From Bacteroides sp. (lineage in GTDB: Bacteria > Bacteroidota > Bacteroidia > Bacteroidales > Muribaculaceae): a stretch of 64,000 nt of DNA. The notes below the pieces were generated by a model. The model did no database searches. It had not been told where the DNA came from and saw only the letters and a program-made list of their open reading frames with translations. Where the stretch lies: the NCBI GenBank assembly GCA_014802325.1, contig JAAVCK010000019.1, forward strand, positions 1 to 64,000, read 5' to 3'. Within the stretch, counting starts at the first letter, position 1. Every line of letters starts with the position of its first letter. Of this stretch, positions 7,876 to 16,264 are shown piece by piece. The translations under genes were made by a program, and so were the position numbers.

Positions 7876-9525
7876 ATGGAATGGCTTCTTAAGCTGCTTG
7901 GCCCCGGCAACATGGAACTGGCGAGTACTCTGGTGCTCTACTCTTTCGTGATTGCAGCCGGAGTGTTTCTGGGCAAAATCAAGGTGGGAGGCGTTTCGCT
8001 GGGTGTCACGTTTGTGCTCTTTGTGGGCATCATCATGGGTCACCTCGGCTATGTCGTCAATCCCGAAGTGCTTAAATTCGTCAGGGAGTTCGGTCTTATC
8101 CTGTTCATCTTTTCTATCGGTCTGCAAGTTGGCCCGGGTTTCTTCTCGTCGTTTAAGCATGGCGGTATTCTGCTCAACATGCTTGCCGTGCTGATAATCC
8201 TTCTCAACGTAGCTATAGTGCTGATAATCTTCTACATCGACGGCAATACCTCGATCACTGCCCTTGTAGGCGTAATGTCGGGAGCTGTCACCAATACACC
8301 CGGTCTGGCAGCCGCTCAGCAGACAGCAGGCTCGCCAGAGGCCATAAATCTCATGGCCATGGGATATGCCGCCGCTTATCCTCTCGGTGTGATAGGTATA
8401 ATCCTGTCGATGTTCGTTGTCAGGATTCTGTTCAAGATCAAGCCCGAGGATGAAGTGGCCGCTATCAATCAGGAAGCGGAAAATTCCACGAGCAAGCCTC
8501 TCATACTGTCGTTTGAGGTAACCAACGCGCTCATTGACGGCAAGACTCTTCACGAGCTGCATCAGATACTCGACTGCGACTTTGTGGTGAGCCGACGTAT
8601 GGGTAGCGACGGAAAGGTGGAAATACCTACTTCCAAGACCGAGGTACACGTGGGCGACAAACTCTACGTGGTGCTTTCTGCTTCAGCAGAGGTGCGTTTT
8701 CAAGGCGTGGTAGGCCACGAGATAAAAATGGACTGGGAGGAGGTGCAGAGCGAAGTATTCTCGCGCCGCATCGTCATCACGCAGAACAAATACAATGGTG
8801 TTCGCCTGGGTGCTCTCCGACTCCATACAGCCTACAGCCTCAACTGCACCCGCGTCAACCGTTCGGGTGTGGATCTTCTGGCCTCGCCCAATCTCCGCCT
8901 GCAAGTTGGCGACCGCCTCACAGTGGTGGGTGACCTCAACGATATAGAGCGACTTGGCGTGCGCCTGGGCAACTCGATGAAGCGCCTTGACCACCCCAAC
9001 CTCATCACTATATTTGTCGGCATACTTTTCGGTATCATCCTCGGCTCGATAAATGTGGGCTTCGGCATGAAACTCGGTCTGGCCGGCGGCCCGCTGGTAG
9101 CCGCCATTCTCATGAGCCGTTTCGGATATAAGTTTAAGCTCGTGACCTACACATCATCCTCAGCGTCGCTCATGCTCCGCGAGCTGGGTATTTGCCTCTT
9201 TCTTGCATCGGTAGGCATATCGTCGGGCAAGGATTTTGCCGCCACGGTGTTCAACTACACCGGTATGTGGTGGGTAATATGGGGCTTCATCATCACTTTC
9301 ATACCCCTGCTCATAGTGAGCTGCATAGCGCGCGGTGTTTATAAGATCAACTATCTCACCATCATGGGTCTCGTATCGGGCGGATGCACCGACCCCCCTG
9401 CGCTGGCCTACGCCAACGGCGCCACCGGCAGCGACGCCCCGGCCGTAGCTTATTCTACAGTCTACCCGCTCACGATGTTTCTGCGCGTGGTTGCGGCTCA
9501 GGCTCTGATATTATGTTTCTTCTGA
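7876..9525 (+). CDS. AspT/YidE/YbjL-type antiporter-like membrane protein
   Basis: The 549-residue inner-membrane protein belongs to the aspartate:alanine exchanger (AAEx) superfamily of putative transporters. It has about five membrane helices, two adjacent cytoplasmic TrkA-C (RCK_C) domains (about residues 195-360), and a second set of about five helices. Each membrane half carries a related Gly-rich segment: SGAVTNTPGLAAAQQTAG in the first and SGGCTDPPALAYANGATG in the second, the internal duplication expected of the family. The ATG at 7876 is preferred over an upstream in-frame codon that falls in the leader. The substrate is unknown; the TrkA-C domains suggest ligand gating. A terminator-like hairpin follows. 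Confidence 0.85.
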   Translation: MEWLLKLLGPGNMELASTLVLYSFVIAAGVFLGKIKVGGVSLGVTFVLFVGIIMGHLGYVVNPEVLKFVREFGLILFIFSIGLQVGPGFFSSFKHGGILLNMLAVLIILLNVAIVLIIFYIDGNTSITALVGVMSGAVTNTPGLAAAQQTAGSPEAINLMAMGYAAAYPLGVIGIILSMFVVRILFKIKPEDEVAAINQEAENSTSKPLILSFEVTNALIDGKTLHELHQILDCDFVVSRRMGSDGKVEIPTSKTEVHVGDKLYVVLSASAEVRFQGVVGHEIKMDWEEVQSEVFSRRIVITQNKYNGVRLGALRLHTAYSLNCTRVNRSGVDLLASPNLRLQVGDRLTVVGDLNDIERLGVRLGNSMKRLDHPNLITIFVGILFGIILGSINVGFGMKLGLAGGPLVAAILMSRFGYKFKLVTYTSSSASLMLRELGICLFLASVGISSGKDFAATVFNYTGMWWVIWGFIITFIPLLIVSCIARGVYKINYLTIMGLVSGGCTDPPALAYANGATGSDAPAVAYSTVYPLTMFLRVVAAQALILCFF

Positions 9526-9553
9526 TATAGTCAACTTTCCATTTCATTTAGCT

Positions 9554-9597
9554 GCCGGCGGATTGAATCACTTGATCCGTCGGCAATATTTTTTCAG
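9554..9597 (+). terminator. Hairpin with T-run between the two transporter genes
   Basis: GCCGGCGGAT (9554-9563) pairs with ATCCGTCGGC (9575-9584) through an 11-nt loop and is followed by AATATTTTTT. It ends a few bases before the next start codon at 9599, so it is either a terminator for the AspT-like gene or an attenuator controlling read-through into the next one. Confidence 0.7.
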
Positions 9598-9598
9598 C

Positions 9599-10516
9599 AT
9601 GAAAACTTCGCAGTTTCTTCAGCGACTCAAGCCGTGGATGCTACCCATTGCCATGGCTGGCGGCATAGTGTTTCATTCTTTTATGGAAAAGGTGGAATTC
9701 GTAGCGCCCTATCTGATATTTCTGATGCTTTATATCACATTCTGCAAGGCCGATTTCCACCGCTTGCGTCTCACCCGCATGTCGCTCCTGCTGCTTTGTG
9801 TGCAGATCCCCGGCTCACTCGTAGCCTACTACGCTTTCATGCCCCTCGGAGCCGATGTGGCACAAGGTGCATTCATATGCGTGTTTTGTCCCACGGCCAC
9901 GGCAGCCCCCGTCATCACAGCCATGCTCGGGGGTAGCATATCGGCATTGATAGCATATTCCATCGTGTCAAATATTTCTGTAGCATTGCTCGCGCCAGTC
10001 ATATTCACATTTCTTGGCAACGGCGCCGAGGTGAATTTTACCGACTCGGTGCTCACCATATCTGCCAAAGTGATTCCGCTGATTCTGCTTCCGCTTGCAG
10101 CAGCTATAGTGACCGGCCGCATCAGCCCCCGCACTCGGCGCGCCATTGCCGAGCACCAGCAACTGTCGTTTTATATCTGGGCCTTATCGCTGTTTATCGT
10201 CGTTGGACGTGCGGTCACTTTTGTAATGGCTGAACCGGTGGAAATGGCTCCACGGATGATACTGATAGCTCTTGTGGCCGGAGTGATGTGTGTGGCCCAG
10301 TTCTATATCGGCCGACGCATCGGCCGAGCCTGCGGCGACAAGATAGCCGGCGCGCAGGGACTCGGACAAAAAAACACCGTTCTAGCCATATGGATGGCTC
10401 TGTCATATCTAAATCCCATTTCATCTGTAGGCCCGGCGGCCTACATAGCTTGGCAGAATACTATCAACTCTCTTCAGCTATATTTCAAGAGCCGTAAGGA
10501 AACAAATCGCGATTAA
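9599..10516 (+). CDS. Bile acid:sodium symporter (BASS) family transporter
   Basis: The 305-residue protein has about nine to ten hydrophobic segments and the arrangement of the BASS/SBF-like superfamily, whose members couple Na+ entry to uptake of organic anions. The segment FICVFCPTATAAPVITAMLGG is the hallmark cross-over region, and LGQKNTVLAIWMAL the second. I chose the ATG at 9599; the longer frame begins inside the terminator hairpin. The substrate cannot be told from sequence. The next gene, a Crp/Fnr regulator, starts 33 bp later and may be co-transcribed. Confidence 0.8.
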   Translation: MKTSQFLQRLKPWMLPIAMAGGIVFHSFMEKVEFVAPYLIFLMLYITFCKADFHRLRLTRMSLLLLCVQIPGSLVAYYAFMPLGADVAQGAFICVFCPTATAAPVITAMLGGSISALIAYSIVSNISVALLAPVIFTFLGNGAEVNFTDSVLTISAKVIPLILLPLAAAIVTGRISPRTRRAIAEHQQLSFYIWALSLFIVVGRAVTFVMAEPVEMAPRMILIALVAGVMCVAQFYIGRRIGRACGDKIAGAQGLGQKNTVLAIWMALSYLNPISSVGPAAYIAWQNTINSLQLYFKSRKETNRD

Positions 10517-10549
10517 CGATTGTTATACTTATAAAATCACTTTTTGACT

Positions 10550-11239
10550 ATGGAACAGACAATGTTTGAGACTCTGATGAATCTCCCGCTTTTTAAAGGC
10601 GTGAGCTATAAGCGACTGTCGGAAATCGTTGGCAACACGAAGCTGGCATTCATGAAGTACCTTCAGGGTGAGACATTGATTTTTCCCGACGACACGTGCG
10701 ACTCGCTTAAGTTTATCCTCTCAGGCAAGGTGAGGCTGGCTATTTCCACTCACGACGAGCGCTTCACCGTGTCGTCAGTGCTCGAAGGGCCGTCGGTCAT
10801 AATGCCTGAATATCTTTTCGGCCGCTCCACGGTCTATCCCTGCCGTGTGACGGCTGTAGATTCGGTGTCGGTGATGCAGATCAGCAAATCGGATCTGACG
10901 CGACTGCTGTCGACCGACGAGATTTTTCTTTTCAACTACATCAATCTCATTTCGAGTTCGGCTCAGAAGAGTGTGGAAGGAGTGCTGGCTCTGACGTCGG
11001 GGTCGCTTGAAGAGCGAATTGCATTTTGGGTGCTTGCCCTAAGCCAGCACGACAGCAAAGACATAATCCTTTCGTGCCGACAGCGCGACCTGTGCGCTGT
11101 ATTCGGAGTGCAACGGTCAAGTTTTACAGCTGCTCTCGACCATCTGAAGTCGCTCGGATATATCGACTATACCTCTGATTCCATAAAAGTGAAATCACGC
11201 CGCGACATGGCTTCGCTACTTATCCACGCCCGCGACTGA
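10550..11239 (+). CDS. Crp/Fnr family transcriptional regulator
   Basis: The 229-residue protein has an N-terminal cyclic-nucleotide-binding-like beta-roll (about 20-110, with LKFILSGKVRLAI), a dimerisation helix, and a C-terminal winged helix (about 165-225) in which QRDLCAVFGVQRSSFTAALDHL is the recognition region. The Fnr-type N-terminal cysteine cluster is absent and the Arg-rich cAMP-binding motif is not evident, so the effector is unknown. Many Bacteroidales members respond to redox or nitrosative stress. It follows the BASS transporter closely and may control it. Confidence 0.85.
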   Translation: MEQTMFETLMNLPLFKGVSYKRLSEIVGNTKLAFMKYLQGETLIFPDDTCDSLKFILSGKVRLAISTHDERFTVSSVLEGPSVIMPEYLFGRSTVYPCRVTAVDSVSVMQISKSDLTRLLSTDEIFLFNYINLISSSAQKSVEGVLALTSGSLEERIAFWVLALSQHDSKDIILSCRQRDLCAVFGVQRSSFTAALDHLKSLGYIDYTSDSIKVKSRRDMASLLIHARD

Positions 11240-11297
11240 CCTCGACCTCTCTCCTATTCAAAAATATTTGAGGATATTATTTAGCTGCATTTTTTTA

Positions 11298-11329
11298 TTT
11301 GGAAAATTGGAAGTTTGTTATTAAATTTG
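11298..11329 (+). promoter_or_regulatory. Promoter for a long rho leader
   Basis: TTTG (11298-11301), a 20-bp spacer and TAAATTTG (11322-11329) match consensus. The predicted start lies near 11336, about 285 nt before the rho start codon. Confidence 0.7.
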
Positions 11330-11335
11330 CAATGT

Positions 11336-11621
11336 TTTAGGGAAAAGCACTGCTTTTCAATTCTCACGTTTAATAGCTCCATTTCTCTCCAATTTCCATT
11401 TTTTTGAAAAGAAACCGGCAGGCTTATGTCATGATTGTTGGCGCGAGTTCTGACAGGTCTTATTGTGACGGGATCAACTGCCCCTCCATCCCCTTGAAAA
11501 TTTTCTGGAATTACAGTCGGAGAAGTTACGATTTACAGTCTGCAATGCGTCGGTACAGCTCTGATATTCCACCGGATTAAAAAAAAAATTATTTATTTGC
11601 TATCATATACATAATTATTGT
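11336..11621 (+). other. Long untranslated leader of rho
   Basis: No ORF of substance lies here. The leader contains pyrimidine-rich tracts (11380-11400 and around 11478-11495) that could load Rho, and ends in an A-run and an AT-rich stretch before the ATG. Rho commonly controls its own transcription by early termination in its leader; that this happens here is inference. Confidence 0.4.
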
Positions 11622-13616
11622 ATGTTATCAATAGATGAACTGAATACCATGACTCCTGAAAAGCTGCGCGAAGTGGCGGAGTCGATGGGTCTGAAAAAAA
11701 TCGATACTTCCGATACGGAAGCTCTCGTCTACCGCATCCTCGACCGTCAGGCCGACGAAAAAGCAGCCAATGCAACGGCCGATAAGCGCAAACGCGCACC
11801 TAAAGAAAAAACCGGCGAGCAGAATCAGCCCGACGCTCAGGCACAGCCCAAGCGCCGTGGTCGCAAACCCAAAAATGCCACAGATGCAGCTCCCGCTCTG
11901 CCCGTAGAAGCTCCCGAAGCCGAAACTGATGCCACTGATGCCCCGGCCGACGCCGCTGAGGGCGACAACAAGCCTAAACGACGCCGCGGACGTCCGCGCA
12001 ACGACGAGCGCCCCGCTGCTTATACACCCGCTGATCCTCAATCTGCTACTGACGACGCACCCGCTGATGATAAGCCTTCGGCTCAGGATGCGCCCACGGA
12101 AGCTCTTACTGTCATAGAGCCTCAGGTAGTGACATCGGAAGCCCCCTCAGCCGAAGGTGCTCAGGTTCAGGAGACAGCACCCGCCGAGCAGCCCGCAGGT
12201 CAGCAGCAGCAACCTCAGCAGCAACGTAAACGAGATTTCCGTCCAGGCAAAAATTCTGACTTCGGCCAGTTCTTCCCCCGCTCGGGCGGACGCACATTTG
12301 CCCCCCGCTCTCAGCAGGAACGCGAGCAGGCCATGGCCGCAGCTGCCGCAGCGCCCATTCTACTCGCCGAGCCTGCGGCTGAAAAGCCTCAGCAGCAACA
12401 GCAGGGCAAAAAGAATAAGAAAAACCGTAACAACAACGGAAATAACGGTAATAATAACTTCGTACAACAGCAGCGCCAGCCCCTGCTCAACTATAATTTT
12501 GACGATATTATCGACGCCTCGGGTGTGCTCGAAATCGTGCCCGAAGGTCACGGCTTCCTCCGTTCGAGCGACTATAACTATCTCGCATCGCCCGATGATG
12601 TTCTTGTCACCCAGCAGCAGATCCGCCAGTGGGGACTCCGCACCGGCGATGTGGTTGAGGCAAGCGTGCGCCCTCCCCGCGAAAACGAGAAGTATTTCCC
12701 GCTCACCAACGTGAGGAGCATCAACGGCCGCTCGCCTGAATTTGTGCGCGACCGCATAGCTTTCGAGCATCTCACGCCTCTCTTCCCTGACGAAAAGTTT
12801 GACCTTACATCAGGACAGTCGAGCAACATATCCACCCGTGTGGTCGACATGTTCTCTCCCATCGGCAAAGGCCAGCGCGGACTTATCGTGGCTCCTCCGA
12901 AGACCGGTAAGACTATCCTGCTTAAAGACATTGCCAACGCTATAGCCGAGAATCACCCCGAGACCTACATCATGATTCTGCTCATCGACGAGCGTCCCGA
13001 GGAAGTGACCGACATGTCGCGCAGCGTGAATGCAGAGGTTATCGCATCGACTTTCGACGAGCCTGCCGACCGCCACGTTAAGATTGCCTCCATTGTTCTT
13101 GAAAAGGCTAAACGAATGGTAGAGTGCGGCCACGATGTAGTGATACTCCTTGACTCCATAACCCGTCTGGCTCGCGCCTACAACACTTGCGCCCCTGCTT
13201 CGGGTAAGATACTTTCGGGTGGTGTTGACGCCAACGCTCTTCAGAAGCCCAAGCGCTTCTTCGGTGCGGCACGCAACATCGAAAACGGCGGTTCGCTCAC
13301 CATCATCGCCACCGCTCTTACCGAAACTTCGTCGAAGATGGACGAGGTGATCTTCGAGGAATTCAAAGGCACGGGCAACATGGAGCTCCAGCTTGACCGC
13401 AAGCTCTCCAACAAGCGCATTTTCCCCGCCGTCGACATTATGGCATCGTCTACCCGCCGCGACGACCTGCTCTTGCGCCAGGAGACCCTCAACCGCATGT
13501 GGATTCTCCGCCGATTCCTCTCCGACCGCACCTCTATCGAGGCCATGGAATTTATCAAAGACCGCATGGAGCGCACTGCCGACAACGACGAACTTCTCCG
13601 CACTATGGGCGACTAA
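11622..13616 (+). CDS. rho: Transcription termination factor Rho with long disordered insert
   Basis: Rho is the hexameric RNA helicase that ends transcription. The 664-residue product is far longer than E. coli Rho (419). Residues 1-45 form the Rho N-terminal helical domain. Residues about 50-285 are a low-complexity, charged, Pro/Ala/Gln/Asn-rich insert with AT-hook-like KRRGRKPK and KRRRGRPR motifs and QQQQ and NNNGNN runs. The RNA-binding cold-shock-like domain follows (about 289-350). The ATPase core has Walker A APPKTGKT (near 423-430), [10 protein letters not shown] and Walker [18 protein letters not shown] (about 504-520). The comparable insert of Bacteroides thetaiotaomicron Rho has been reported to drive phase separation. 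nadC follows 25 bp later. Confidence 0.97.
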   Translation: MLSIDELNTMTPEKLREVAESMGLKKIDTSDTEALVYRILDRQADEKAANATADKRKRAPKEKTGEQNQPDAQAQPKRRGRKPKNATDAAPALPVEAPEAETDATDAPADAAEGDNKPKRRRGRPRNDERPAAYTPADPQSATDDAPADDKPSAQDAPTEALTVIEPQVVTSEAPSAEGAQVQETAPAEQPAGQQQQPQQQRKRDFRPGKNSDFGQFFPRSGGRTFAPRSQQEREQAMAAAAAAPILLAEPAAEKPQQQQQGKKNKKNRNNNGNNGNNNFVQQQRQPLLNYNFDDIIDASGVLEIVPEGHGFLRSSDYNYLASPDDVLVTQQQIRQWGLRTGDVVEASVRPPRENEKYFPLTNVRSINGRSPEFVRDRIAFEHLTPLFPDEKFDLTSGQSSNISTRVVDMFSPIGKGQRGLIVAPPKTGKTILLKDIANAIAENHPETYIMILLIDERPEEVTDMSRSVNAEVIASTFDEPADRHVKIASIVLEKAKRMVECGHDVVILLDSITRLARAYNTCAPASGKILSGGVDANALQKPKRFFGAARNIENGGSLTIIATALTETSSKMDEVIFEEFKGTGNMELQLDRKLSNKRIFPAVDIMASSTRRDDLLLRQETLNRMWILRRFLSDRTSIEAMEFIKDRMERTADNDELLRTMGD

Positions 13617-13641
13617 CTTCTAAAAATATCCTGTAAAGAAA

Positions 13642-14490
13642 ATGAAATCATACGACCAGCAGATCGACGATCTTCTCAACCTCGCTTTTGCCGAAGACGT
13701 GGGCGACGGCGACCACACCACCCTTTCCACCATTCCTGCCGACGAGCAGGGCTGCCAGCAGCTCATCGTGAAGGAGGAAGGTATACTAGCAGGTGTGGAA
13801 GTAGCTAAGAAAGTATTCGAGAAATTTGACCCTGAGCTGAAAATGACCGTCTATATCAACGACGGTGCTCACGTGCACCCCGGCGACGTAGCCTTCAAGG
13901 TCGAAGGCAGTGTGCGTTCATTGCTCCAGACCGAGCGCACCATGCTCAATATCATGCAGCGCATGAGCGGCATAGCCACCACCACCGCACGCTATCAGAG
14001 CCGCCTCGACGGCCTCAACTGCAAGGTGCTCGATACGCGTAAGACCACTCCCGGAATGCGCCTGCTCGAAAAGAAAGCCGTAAAGATAGGCGGAGGTATG
14101 AATCATCGCATCGGCCTCTTCGACATGATACTCATCAAAGATAATCATGTGGACTTCGCCGGTGGAATCGACAAAGCCGTAGCGGCCGCACGCAAGTATC
14201 TTGCCGAGAAAGGCAAAGACCTCAAAATTGAGGTGGAAGTGCGCAACACCGACGAAATTCTTCAGGCTCTTGATGCTAAGGTTGACCGCATCATGCTTGA
14301 CAATTTCACCCCTGAGCGCACAGCCGAGGCCGTGAAGTTGATAAATCACCGGGCCGAAGTTGAATCATCGGGAGGAATCACGCTCGACACCCTCCGCGCA
14401 TATGGCGAAGCCGGCGTTGACTTCATCTCCATCGGCGCCCTCACCCACTCCGTCAAAGGCCTCGACATGAGCTTCAAAGCAGTGAAGTAA
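13642..14490 (+). CDS. nadC: Nicotinate-nucleotide pyrophosphorylase (carboxylating)
   Basis: NadC (quinolinate phosphoribosyltransferase) converts quinolinate and PRPP to nicotinate mononucleotide, CO2 and PPi in de novo NAD synthesis. The 282-residue length is typical. Signature segments are TERTMLNIMQRMSGIATTT (about 94-112), DTRKTTPGMRLLEKKAV with the substrate-binding Arg/Lys residues (about 132-148), GGGMNHR and LIKDNH, and the C-terminal SSGGI plus SIGALTHS. nadA and nadB are not in the window. It follows rho by 25 bp and is probably read from the rho promoter. A bidirectional terminator follows. Confidence 0.95.
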   Translation: MKSYDQQIDDLLNLAFAEDVGDGDHTTLSTIPADEQGCQQLIVKEEGILAGVEVAKKVFEKFDPELKMTVYINDGAHVHPGDVAFKVEGSVRSLLQTERTMLNIMQRMSGIATTTARYQSRLDGLNCKVLDTRKTTPGMRLLEKKAVKIGGGMNHRIGLFDMILIKDNHVDFAGGIDKAVAAARKYLAEKGKDLKIEVEVRNTDEILQALDAKVDRIMLDNFTPERTAEAVKLINHRAEVESSGGITLDTLRAYGEAGVDFISIGALTHSVKGLDMSFKAVK

Positions 14491-14511
14491 ATCCTATTTT
14501 TTGAAAACCAT

Positions 14512-14556
14512 AAAAAGCGAGGTAACATCAGGATAATGATGCAATCTCGCTTTTTT
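14512..14556. terminator. Bidirectional terminator after nadC
   Basis: AAAAAGCGAG (14512-14521) pairs with CTCGCTTTTT (14546-14555), a perfect 10-bp stem ending in T-runs on both strands. It separates the rho-nadC operon from the opposing DUF1232 gene. Confidence 0.85.
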
Positions 14557-14606
14557 ATTCTTTATTAGCTGAAATATCTCATATTAGAGATCAGCAGATA
14601 TTAATC

Positions 14607-14993
14607 TCAAAATAATTGGAGATCTGATGGATTTATATTATCAAACCATTCATTAAGCTTAGCTTTCGCCTGTCGATGGGTATTTGCCGATATATTTGAC
14701 CAAATATTTTTGACTGCCAAAACAAGAGCACCGGCATCATCTACAAATCCGCCCGGCAAAAAATCAGGAATAAAGTCTAATGGAAGTATAAAATAACCAA
14801 GAGCGCCTACTACTATTGCTTTATCTGACATCGGAACTTCTTTATCAAACATAGCATAGTACAATAACAATGCTGCATAAATTACTTTCACTCCTGCCTT
14901 TTTTGCAACGTCGCTAATTTTGCTAAACAATTTTTCAGGAGAGAAATAAGACATGAATGATTCTGCTGTTGAAGCACTAAATTTTATTGCCAT
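14607..14993 (-). CDS. DUF1232 (YkvA-like) membrane protein
   Basis: The 128-residue protein carries the DUF1232 core, KAIVVGALGYFILPLDFIPDFLPGGFVDDAGAL (split over about residues 63-95), with the signature YxxxPxDxIPD and a following GxxDD. One or two hydrophobic segments (about 35-47 and 62-78) suggest membrane association. The function of this widespread family is not settled. A second small membrane protein is encoded 25 bp upstream on the same strand, so they are likely one operon. The local sequence is more AT-rich than the neighbouring housekeeping genes. Confidence 0.8.
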   Translation of the reverse strand: MAIKFSASTAESFMSYFSPEKLFSKISDVAKKAGVKVIYAALLLYYAMFDKEVPMSDKAIVVGALGYFILPLDFIPDFLPGGFVDDAGALVLAVKNIWSNISANTHRQAKAKLNEWFDNINPSDLQLF

Positions 14994-15018
14994 AGTCGTA
15001 TAATTGATTTTTTAATAA

Positions 15019-15384
15019 TTATTTGAGCTGTTTAAGTGATTCTACAAACATTTTTCCCGAGAGATAAAATTGAGCATATACAATAAATGGCTCAATAAAG
15101 AAAAATGCCGATAACATAAAATCAAGAATAAAAGCAACAGCGATGTTTACAACAAAACCTAAACCTATCAATTTGCCTTTATTCTCGCTAAATGAAATAC
15201 CTACTTTCTCGGAGATCTTGCTATACATATTCCATAAAACGGCTATGAAAATAAAACCTCCGAATCCGAAATCAGGAAGCGCCATAAGTAATGCACCTAT
15301 TAACGCACGTTTTTTAATAATTTTGAAAATATCTTTTTCAAAATACTTGTTGGCTAATTTCGCCGCTATTGCACCTTCAAACAT
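15019..15384 (-). CDS. Small membrane protein of unknown function
   Basis: The 121-residue product has three hydrophobic stretches: ALIGALLMALPDFGFGGFIF (about 28-48), LIGLGFVVNIAVAFILDFML (about 72-91) and a further one over 92-105. A short amphipathic N-terminus resembles that of the DUF1232 protein it precedes. I do not recognise a family. The frame stays open upstream of the ATG at 15384 for about 30 codons, so a longer product is possible. Codon use is AT-rich like its partner. Confidence 0.6.
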   Translation of the reverse strand: MFEGAIAAKLANKYFEKDIFKIIKKRALIGALLMALPDFGFGGFIFIAVLWNMYSKISEKVGISFSENKGKLIGLGFVVNIAVAFILDFMLSAFFFIEPFIVYAQFYLSGKMFVESLKQLK

Positions 15385-15460
15385 GATAATAAATGTCTTT
15401 TGAAAATTATTTTTACTAAGTGCCTCCTTACTCCCTAATTCGGCGGTAAAGGTTTGGATA

Positions 15461-15734
15461 TAAGAAAAGAGGGGAATTTATCGCGCCTCTATCATAGTTA
15501 CAACTGGCTCGCCAAAGCCAACACGCTGAATGATATATGAGGGTAGAATAAACTGCCCCTCTGATTTTGTCTATACTGAAATACAGCGATAACGCCGCAC
15601 GGACAGGTGTGACAAAAACAGAAAGAGCGTCTAATCTTACTTCATCTCAGCGTGGTATTGAATTGGCGATTCGTTGTAACTGAGAAAGAAAGCTTGACAC
15701 TTTTCTTATCCGACGGTATTTCTCTTCCATCAGA
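15461..15734 (-). ncRNA. Second candidate RNA locus with a long hairpin
   Basis: On the minus strand a -7 element (TAACTTTG, 15740-15747) is followed by about 270 nt that end in a long hairpin and U-rich tail (CTTTTCTTA, 15461-15469). The hairpin pairs CCCCTC (15556-15561) with GAGGGG (15469-15474), then ATAAA with TTTAT, and a GAGG/CCTC plus ATGAT/ATCAT segment further in, with a GGCT/AGCC apex. A 27-codon frame (15647-15730) starts only a few bases after the expected transcription start. I recall close variants in other Bacteroidales, unverified. It may be a small RNA, a leaderless micro-protein gene, or a leader of the downstream membrane genes. Confidence 0.4.
15647..15730 (-). CDS. Possible 27-residue leaderless micro-protein
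   Basis: The frame starts at ATG 15730-15728, four or so bases after the predicted start of the transcript, and ends at TGA. The peptide is strongly basic and could form an amphipathic helix: it opens MEEKYRRIRK and ends IANSIPR. There is no family match I can name. It may be only a by-product of a structured RNA. Confidence 0.25.
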   Translation of the reverse strand: MEEKYRRIRKVSSFLSQLQRIANSIPR

Positions 15735-15881
15735 CACGGCAAAGTTAATCAATTTTTTTGATTAGTCGCTCTTTGTAAAGCAATTTATTCTACACGCCTA
15801 AGAATTTGAAGGGATTTCAGACGGCAAATTATCAATCAAATATGATTTTACCTTTAGTATATCCGTAATTTGAGTCGACGA

Positions 15882-16196
15882 TTAGGATGACTTCCTAGAA
15901 TAAGATGCCCACTCGTGACAATAGCGTGTCTCAATACAAATGTCGCGGTCGATAATCTTGTACAAATTATCACCTATTTTCTTAACCTTGACTATGTATT
16001 TTCCCGTGTCGAGTTTGGCTGGCGAAAGCAAATACTCCACTTCGATGGTACGATCCATTTTACCGACGGCTTTAGTTCCCGACTCCGGCTTATATACCGT
16101 ATAAAAGGCAGCTATATCATAACTACTCTCGGCATTAGCGGCTATAGCCGATAGGAGCAGCGTCATTATTAAAAATATCTTGCGGATGTGTATCAT
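15882..16196 (-). CDS. Small secreted protein of unknown function
   Basis: The 104-residue protein starts with a signal peptide (MIHIRKIFLIMTLLLSAIAANA, cleavage near residue 22). The mature part has alternating hydrophobic/charged strands such as TIEVEYLLS and GKYIVKVKKIGDNLYKIID, consistent with a small beta-barrel, and two Cys in DICIETRYCHEW near the end. I do not recognise a family. It resembles the small secreted protein at 3326-3664 in size, signal peptide and a late Cys pair, though no clear homology is visible. It lies 68 bp downstream of the acetylesterase. Confidence 0.55.
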   Translation of the reverse strand: MIHIRKIFLIMTLLLSAIAANAESSYDIAAFYTVYKPESGTKAVGKMDRTIEVEYLLSPAKLDTGKYIVKVKKIGDNLYKIIDRDICIETRYCHEWASYSRKSS

Positions 16197-16264
16197 AAGT
16201 CTTAGAATTAAAGAGTTCGGAGCCGTCAGTGCATGACTGCCCCGAACTATAAGATGCGTTATTT

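Noticed and set aside
7822-8649. A 275-codon minus-strand frame opposite the AspT-like gene
   Set aside because: Antisense shadow caused by codon bias; product is His- and Glu-rich with no recognisable fold.
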